64,000 nt of DNA, taken from positions 434,001 through 498,000 of the forward strand of contig CBDFGQ010000007.1 of NCBI GenBank assembly GCA_965247295.1. The letters are read 5' to 3'. The translations under genes and the position numbers were made by a program. The notes beneath the pieces were generated by a model. It had not been told where the DNA came from and searched no databases. It worked only from the letters and a program-made list of their open reading frames with translations. Below are positions 59,730 through 64,000 of the stretch, piece after piece. Each line of letters begins with the position of its first letter. Within the stretch, counting starts at the first letter, position 1. This stretch comes from CBDFGQ01 sp965247295 (GTDB taxonomy: Bacteria > Chloroflexota > Dehalococcoidia > Lucifugimonadales > JAGWBF01).

Positions 59730-62036
59730 TTATCTCCTGGAATCAACGCCTAGCTCGGGTAGCGCGCCGCGGCTATCGTCGGCCAGCCGCAGCCCCTGTG
59801 CCAGGCTGTCTTCGTACACCTGCTTTAGAGCCCTTTGTACATAGGCTGGAGGACGTTGTCCCTCCCCACGGCGCTGTAGAAGCTCGGGAAGCGAGTTACA
59901 CGCCTGGTCAACCTTCCAGTAGAAGGACAGGAGCCAGGCCAGTTCCCGCTCGTTACTGGGCGGAGGGATGTCCGAAAGGTCTATTAAAGCTTCGGTTACC
60001 TTGGTATAGCGGAGGATACCAGCCCGATCCTGGGCGTCACGACCGTAATACCGCCTTCGTCTCAGGTCCACCACCCGCGTACCGTAATCTTCCTGGCCGT
60101 AGATGTCTCTGGGAAGCCACTCGCGCGTCAGGCTAAGCACCTCTTCTCCCCGGCCGTTCACGATGGCCACCGCTACGTCGGACCCCAAGGTGGCATCGTG
60201 CTCGAACCTCACGGCTCCCCGAAGCAGGGCCTCTTGGAGCGTCAACGTCAGTTCCCGCGGAATCTTCTTGTATCGGGAGCCGCTGGCCTCGTCGTTGGTA
60301 TCCGCGCCAACCCCGCCGGTGTTGAATACATAATAGTCTTGTCTCAGCCCTCCCAGGGCCATCTGTCGCAATATGTAATAGAGCACGTTGGGGTTCTCGT
60401 CCTCTAGTCCGATGATGAACGGGTCGGAGAAGTATTCGACGTAGGGCCGACCTATGGCGCCTACCGCGGCGCCCATCTGAACGGCCTCGCCATACATGAG
60501 CACTCGGATATACTGCTCCAGGGTGAGCCGCCTGAGGGGTGGGATGACAGTGTTTTGCCTCATCACCGCTTGAAGAAACACCCTGTCCGTGTCTTCCATG
60601 GGCACGTGGACCGTGTCGCTGACGCGCCCGCCGGTAATCGCCTCGATGACGTGCTGGGCCCCCTTCCTGGCGATGAGACGAGGGCGGGAGAGGACCATTC
60701 GCATGTTTCGCACGGGGTTGAGGTGATAGTTAGGCGTGCTGTCCTCTATATTGATGGGGACGTTCTCCAGCGTCTCTTGAGGGTTGGGGGCCCCGGCGGT
60801 ACCCCTGAGGGCGTCGTAGGTGATGGGGTCGTCTTCCTGGGTCAGCCCAAAGGGTACTGCGTACAGGTTGTTCTCGGTCCCATCGATGCTGTGGGAGATC
60901 TTGATGGCGTTCCCGCCCCGGGTTGTATAGATGGGCTCTCTCAAGGGTTGCAGGAGCACGATGTCATCATTCATGGGATAGACCCCTTCCTCGGGGTCCT
61001 CTTCCAGACCAAGGAGCCTGGCCAGGTCGCTGTTGGCCAGCTCGATCATGATAGTAAGGGTGCTCTTGCCGTGCAGGGATGGGCCCACGGTAACCAGCGC
61101 CGTGTTGGTCATATGACCGTCAAGGGTCTTGACTCGCGCGATGCTCAAGGCGGCTTGGACCGCCAGCCCGTTGGCCTGCTTGGCCAGGAACATGGCGATG
61201 GACAGAGGACCCATTTTGTGCTCGCCAACGTAATCGAACCCCAGGTGGAGGGACAGCCCCTTGGTAGGGGCCTTGAAGATCAGCTGGGTCAGCCCGGCCT
61301 CCGCGATCTGCGATTTGAGGTCCTCCGGTAGCCCCAGGTCTTCCAGCCAGTTAGGGATGGAAACCTCAAGGATGTGGGGGGCCTTGGAGCGTTCGGACTC
61401 GGGCAACTCAAAGGTCAGCTGCCGCCACAGGTAGGGTAGCTGGAGATAGCGAGTCCCGAAAAGGAGCTGGCGGGCGTGGAAGGAGCGCCCAGGCGCGTCA
61501 CAGATCTGCCGGTCAGACTGGACTACGGTGTCGGCCGAGCCGAAGTGCTCCTTCATCCGTGCGGTGATATAAGGGAAGACCTTGGCGAAGAGGGCCTGAT
61601 TCTCTTCGCTGAAGGCCAGGGCGTCACGGTTCCTGTCGAAACCGTCTATGAAATACTGGGTGAGGTCCGGCCGTCGGACGACACCTAGTTGGCTGAAAAA
61701 AGCCAGACCTCCATTGTCCAGGCGGACGACCACATGGGGCCATGTCCGGGAAGCCGCCTTTCCTGCAGCGTTGGCCTGCTCCGCCTCCCGCTTTAATTCC
61801 TCGGCTTCGGTTAAAATGTGCTTCTCATCCGCCTGCGAGAGCTCCTGGAGGATGGGCATGCGGCTTATGAGCCAATCATCTGGGGGGTTGTAGAACCGGC
61901 TGTCGGGACGGTGCCCTTGGCGCGCAGTGGCCACCAGATCATCGAGCTCTGTAACGAAGGCCGGGTTTACGGGTGGGGGGGCGATGGGCGAAACTGCTTG
62001 TTGCTGGCCCGATGGATGACTACCGATTGTTCGCAA
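59730..62036 (-). CDS. ATP-type phosphoenolpyruvate carboxykinase-like protein, divergent
   Basis: 768 residues, against about 530 for ATP-PEPCK. P-loop VTVGPSLHGKSTLTIMIEL replaces the canonical GLSGTGKTTLS; MNDDIVLLQPL stands at the kinase-2 metal site; GGNAIKISHSIDGTENNLYA and TLENVPINIEDSTPNYHLNP match PEPCK (xCYAKxIxL, LENVxxxxxxxxxDYxDxS); NTGGVGADTNDEASGSRYKK stands for the NTGWTGG-GVGKR region. About 250 N-terminal residues are extra or diverged. It may be a carboxykinase or a different kinase of that fold. The start is TTG 62036 after GGAGGGGAG. Confidence 0.65.
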   Translation of the reverse strand: MRTIGSHPSGQQQAVSPIAPPPVNPAFVTELDDLVATARQGHRPDSRFYNPPDDWLISRMPILQELSQADEKHILTEAEELKREAEQANAAGKAASRTWPHVVVRLDNGGLAFFSQLGVVRRPDLTQYFIDGFDRNRDALAFSEENQALFAKVFPYITARMKEHFGSADTVVQSDRQICDAPGRSFHARQLLFGTRYLQLPYLWRQLTFELPESERSKAPHILEVSIPNWLEDLGLPEDLKSQIAEAGLTQLIFKAPTKGLSLHLGFDYVGEHKMGPLSIAMFLAKQANGLAVQAALSIARVKTLDGHMTNTALVTVGPSLHGKSTLTIMIELANSDLARLLGLEEDPEEGVYPMNDDIVLLQPLREPIYTTRGGNAIKISHSIDGTENNLYAVPFGLTQEDDPITYDALRGTAGAPNPQETLENVPINIEDSTPNYHLNPVRNMRMVLSRPRLIARKGAQHVIEAITGGRVSDTVHVPMEDTDRVFLQAVMRQNTVIPPLRRLTLEQYIRVLMYGEAVQMGAAVGAIGRPYVEYFSDPFIIGLEDENPNVLYYILRQMALGGLRQDYYVFNTGGVGADTNDEASGSRYKKIPRELTLTLQEALLRGAVRFEHDATLGSDVAVAIVNGRGEEVLSLTREWLPRDIYGQEDYGTRVVDLRRRRYYGRDAQDRAGILRYTKVTEALIDLSDIPPPSNERELAWLLSFYWKVDQACNSLPELLQRRGEGQRPPAYVQRALKQVYEDSLAQGLRLADDSRGALPELGVDSRR

Positions 62037-62418
62037 CTAGCTCCCCTCCGGGTGACGATTTAAATCAGTGGGCGATGCCTCTGGCTAGGGCACCAGTAGC
62101 CAACCTGCTGGAATTCCTGCATATGCTACAGGGATCGCCCCGTCGTGTCAAAGGTACTTTCCAGGCGGCCGTCCGTACACTCGCTGCGACCCTCCACTGA
62201 TTGGCACTAGGCGTGTACGAAATACGATGCCGAAACGCTTTGTTCCAGAATAGCAGTTTCTCGTACTGTTGGCAAAGGGGCCTGCGCACGTAGATGGACC
62301 TCTCCTCGGGGTCAGCATCCCCCTAGGGTCGGATAGACCCGTGGCGGAGCCGAGTATGTTGGCAAGCAGGCCGCTTGGGGCTGTAAATTTGAATTTGTTT
62401 CAAGTACAATACAAGGGT
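62037..62418. other. Intergenic region with no recognised feature
   Basis: 382 bp between divergent genes. The forward frame of the next gene stays open here from 62269 but is not family-like. TTGAAT (62389) and TACAAT (62405) are only 10 nt apart and do not form a promoter pair. Confidence 0.4.
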
Positions 62419-63126
62419 ATGGCTATCATTGCCATAAGCCCCGGCAGCGAGCGGGGTGTTGAAGGGTGTGAGGGCCCCCTGGCCGCCGTTGCTGGTGCTA
62501 GGTTCCTACTCCCCAAGGATCTGGAGTTCCCGCCTGGCATACTACTGGAAGGGATGGGTGGACTGCTCGTTATCGGCGGACCGGATTTTGACTCCCCAAG
62601 CTATGGCGATACCCTCGACCCGCAAACCGGGCTTGAGGTGTGCCAGCGACCAAGCATGCCGGAGCTAGGCTTGTTGGGAGAAGCCCTCGATCGGGACATG
62701 CCGGTGCTGGGAGTCGGCGGCGGCATGCAGCTACTGAACGTGTACTTCGGAGGCAGCGTGATCCCGGATATCGCGGGACACGGGACAGAGTGGAAGGACG
62801 GGCGTTGGGTGTCGGCCCGGCATAATATTTACTTGTCCCCTGGCAGCAAGCTGGCGGCCATCCTTGGGATGGGCGGGTTCTTTCGGGTCAACAGCCGGCA
62901 CCGGCAGGGGCTGCGGGAGGCCCAGAGGGCGCCTAGTTTACTGGCCTCCGCCTACTCTCTGGAGGATGGCGTCGTCGAAGGCCTGGAGAGTCCCGCACAT
63001 AGGTGGGTGGTGGGCGTTCAGTGCCACCCGGAGCGCCAGCGGGAGGTCCCCCCTGCCTTCAAGAACCTGTTCGTGGCCTTTGCGGAGCGAGCGGAGGGAT
63101 TTCTGAAGAGAGATACGATTGGTTAG
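62419..63126 (+). CDS. Class I glutamine amidotransferase-like (PuuD/peptidase C26-type) protein lacking the nucleophile Cys
   Basis: 235 residues from ATG 62419. The order follows gamma-glutamyl-GABA hydrolases: LPKDLEFPPGILLEGMGGLL, VIGGPDFDSPSYGD, the elbow LGVGGGMQLLNVYFGGSVI, FRVNSRHRQGL and VVGVQCHPERQ. The canonical elbow is LGICRGMQ; here the Cys is Gly100 (GGC 62716) and the next Arg is also Gly. The His and Glu of GVQCHPE remain. It is probably inactive as a hydrolase, or a binding or regulatory relative. The longer frame from 62269 is not conserved. Confidence 0.8.
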   Translation: MAIIAISPGSERGVEGCEGPLAAVAGARFLLPKDLEFPPGILLEGMGGLLVIGGPDFDSPSYGDTLDPQTGLEVCQRPSMPELGLLGEALDRDMPVLGVGGGMQLLNVYFGGSVIPDIAGHGTEWKDGRWVSARHNIYLSPGSKLAAILGMGGFFRVNSRHRQGLREAQRAPSLLASAYSLEDGVVEGLESPAHRWVVGVQCHPERQREVPPAFKNLFVAFAERAEGFLKRDTIG

Positions 63127-63613
63127 GTTCGATACAACTAATTGGTATGATACCGCTCAAATTTGTCTCAATGGGCATATCATCAATACAGCTACGGTTT
63201 ATAGACCAGAGCGAAGCCAGAAATTCTGTGAGGAATGTGGGGTTCCTACGATTACCACTTGCCGAAGCTGTAATACCCCCATCAGAGGTACCTACCACAG
63301 GGAAGGATATACACTCGGTGGCTATTCGCCGCCAAGCTTCTGTCATAATTGCGGTGATCCTTACCCTTGGATGGAGGCAAAACTCAAAGCTGCATTAGAA
63401 CTATCTGCTGAGGTTGATAATCTGACTGAAGAAGAGCGAGACATTCTGAAGAAAAGCCTCGACGATATTGTTCGGGATACTCCACAGACTCCTGTAGCCG
63501 CCGCTAGATTCAAAAAGCTGGTTGGCAAGGCAGGCAAAGAAGCGGCACAAGGCTTTAAAAGTATACTGGTTGATGTTGCAAGTGAAACAGCGAAAAAGCT
63601 GATTTGGCCATAG
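63119..63613 (+). CDS. DUF2321 family zinc-ribbon protein
   Basis: 164 residues from TTG 63119. The family pattern is clear: YDTAQICLNGHIINTATVYR, KFCEECGVPTITTCRSCNTP with three CxxC-type pairs, IRGTYHREGYTLGGYSPPSF, CHNCGDPYPWMEAKL. The C-terminal half is helical (LTEEERDILKKSLDDIVRD). Function is unknown. Base composition is much more AT-rich than in all upstream genes, and it overlaps the GATase-like gene by 8 bp, which suggests recent arrival at this point. Confidence 0.8.
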   Translation: MVRFDTTNWYDTAQICLNGHIINTATVYRPERSQKFCEECGVPTITTCRSCNTPIRGTYHREGYTLGGYSPPSFCHNCGDPYPWMEAKLKAALELSAEVDNLTEEERDILKKSLDDIVRDTPQTPVAAARFKKLVGKAGKEAAQGFKSILVDVASETAKKLIWP

Positions 63614-63664
63614 ATGGCGGAAACCTCAGTAGATGAGTTTCGAAAGCTCCTGTAGGAGGAACCC

Positions 63665-63904
63665 ATGCGGTACACTGTTCTATTGCGCCGGAACACCGAC
63701 ACGACGGGGTACTCTGTTGTAGTTCCTGAGTGACCCGGTTGCTTCTCCCAGGGGAGTACCCTTGAAGAAGCAATTTCCAACTCTAAAGAGTCCATTGAAT
63801 TACACCTTGAGGGAGTGATGGAGGATGGGGAGGAAGTGCCTGAGGAATTGGAACCCTTCGTTATAACCACCGTGGAGGTAAGACCCACGGTGAGGATGTC
63901 CTAG
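63665..63904 (+). pseudogene. hicB: HicB-family antitoxin gene with in-frame TGA
   Basis: An AGGAGGAACCC Shine-Dalgarno precedes ATG 63665. The frame reads YTVLLRRNTDTTGYSVVVPE, then TGA (63731-63733), then PGCFSQGSTLEEAISNSKES, IELHLEGVMEDGEEVPEEL and ends at TAG 63902. HicB proteins have a Leu or similar residue before PGC (VPxLPGCxSxGxTxEEA), so the TGA is a nonsense change rather than Sec. No hicA is visible beside it; a 13-codon frame at 63614 (MAETSVDEFRKLL) may be a remnant. Confidence 0.75.
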
Positions 63905-63985
63905 CTGATCTAAAGGGAAAGACCTGCCATTTGCCCCCTGGTTACCATTGAGGGGACTGAGGGGAGATTAGACAAGGAGCGACAC

Positions 63986-64000
63986 ATGGCAACAGCGATG
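63986..64000 (+). CDS. Start of a gene cut by the window edge
   Basis: ATG 63986 with AAGGAG 7 nt upstream; only five codons (MATAM) are visible, so no function can be named. Confidence 0.35.

Noticed and set aside
62389..62410. TTGAAT and TACAAT as promoter of the GATase-like gene
   Set aside because: The spacing is only 10 nt, too short for a sigma-70 promoter.
63731..63733. Selenocysteine reading of the TGA in hicB
   Set aside because: HicB has no Cys at this position (VPxLPGC has Leu or similar) and no SECIS-like GGU hairpin follows; a nonsense change is simpler.

Overview
The window is about 60% GC and gene-dense on both strands. Its gene set (HspR-GrpE-DnaK, a ferredoxin-linked 2-oxoacid oxidoreductase, a Cys-type CcmE, PolX, ATP-type PEPCK-like and DUF1800 proteins, many CoA and amidohydrolase enzymes) suggests an uncultured Chloroflexota, possibly of the Dehalococcoidia/SAR202 kind. 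That placement is inferred from gene types, not from a marker gene. I saw no tRNA, rRNA or CRISPR array.

Layout. 1-3 kb: tail of a fumarylacetoacetate-hydrolase-family gene, a CMD-family protein, a Mut7-C nuclease-like protein and an AcuC-like deacetylase. 3-6.5 kb: hspR-grpE-dnaK, facing a small zinc-ribbon gene across overlapping promoters. 6.7-8.3 kb: sulfite-oxidase-like protein and a methyltransferase. 8.5-11.4 kb: ccmABCDE. 11.5-15 kb: anti-sigma/ECF sigma pair and korBA. 15.4-22.5 kb: a seven-repeat propeller lipoprotein, a frameshifted ThDP enzyme, a lone receiver protein, a GT-C-like membrane protein and an inositol-phosphatase. 22.5-28 kb: a catabolic cluster (two amidohydrolases, an amber-interrupted CaiB-type CoA transferase, two cupins) into which a DUF559 nuclease cassette has been inserted between 52-bp direct repeats. 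28-37 kb: valS, then prs-secA-polX and an unknown gene. 37-40 kb: DUF1800 and NHL proteins. 40-47 kb: purA, dapA-asd-dapB, pnp, rpsO. 47-49.7 kb: crotonase, ketopantoate-reductase-like and ABM proteins. 49.9-53.5 kb: PAC2 protein followed by a component-B-like reductase pair. 53.6-59.7 kb: a damaged adenylate cyclase, CoA-binding protein, acyl-CoA carboxylase beta, folP-folK and a GreA fusion. 59.7-64 kb: PEPCK-like protein, a GATase-like protein without its nucleophile, and an AT-richer end with DUF2321 and a broken hicB.

The most interesting locus is 49877-53481. The second reductase gene looks as if it stops at a TGA at 53176, but the same frame continues for about 100 further codons that match the C-terminus of the glycine/sarcosine/betaine reductase selenoprotein B family. 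A 7-bp hairpin with a GGU loop lies 11 nt after the UGA, which fits a bacterial SECIS. The partner subunit has Tyr where the family has the Cys that becomes the pyruvoyl group, and the Cys residues after Sec are also gone. This points to a selenoenzyme with non-classical chemistry, with no glycine reductase component A or C genes nearby.

Several other genes carry single premature stops or frameshifts (sulfite-oxidase-like N-terminus, CaiB, ThDP enzyme, cyclase, hicB). Without reads I cannot tell gene decay from assembly error.
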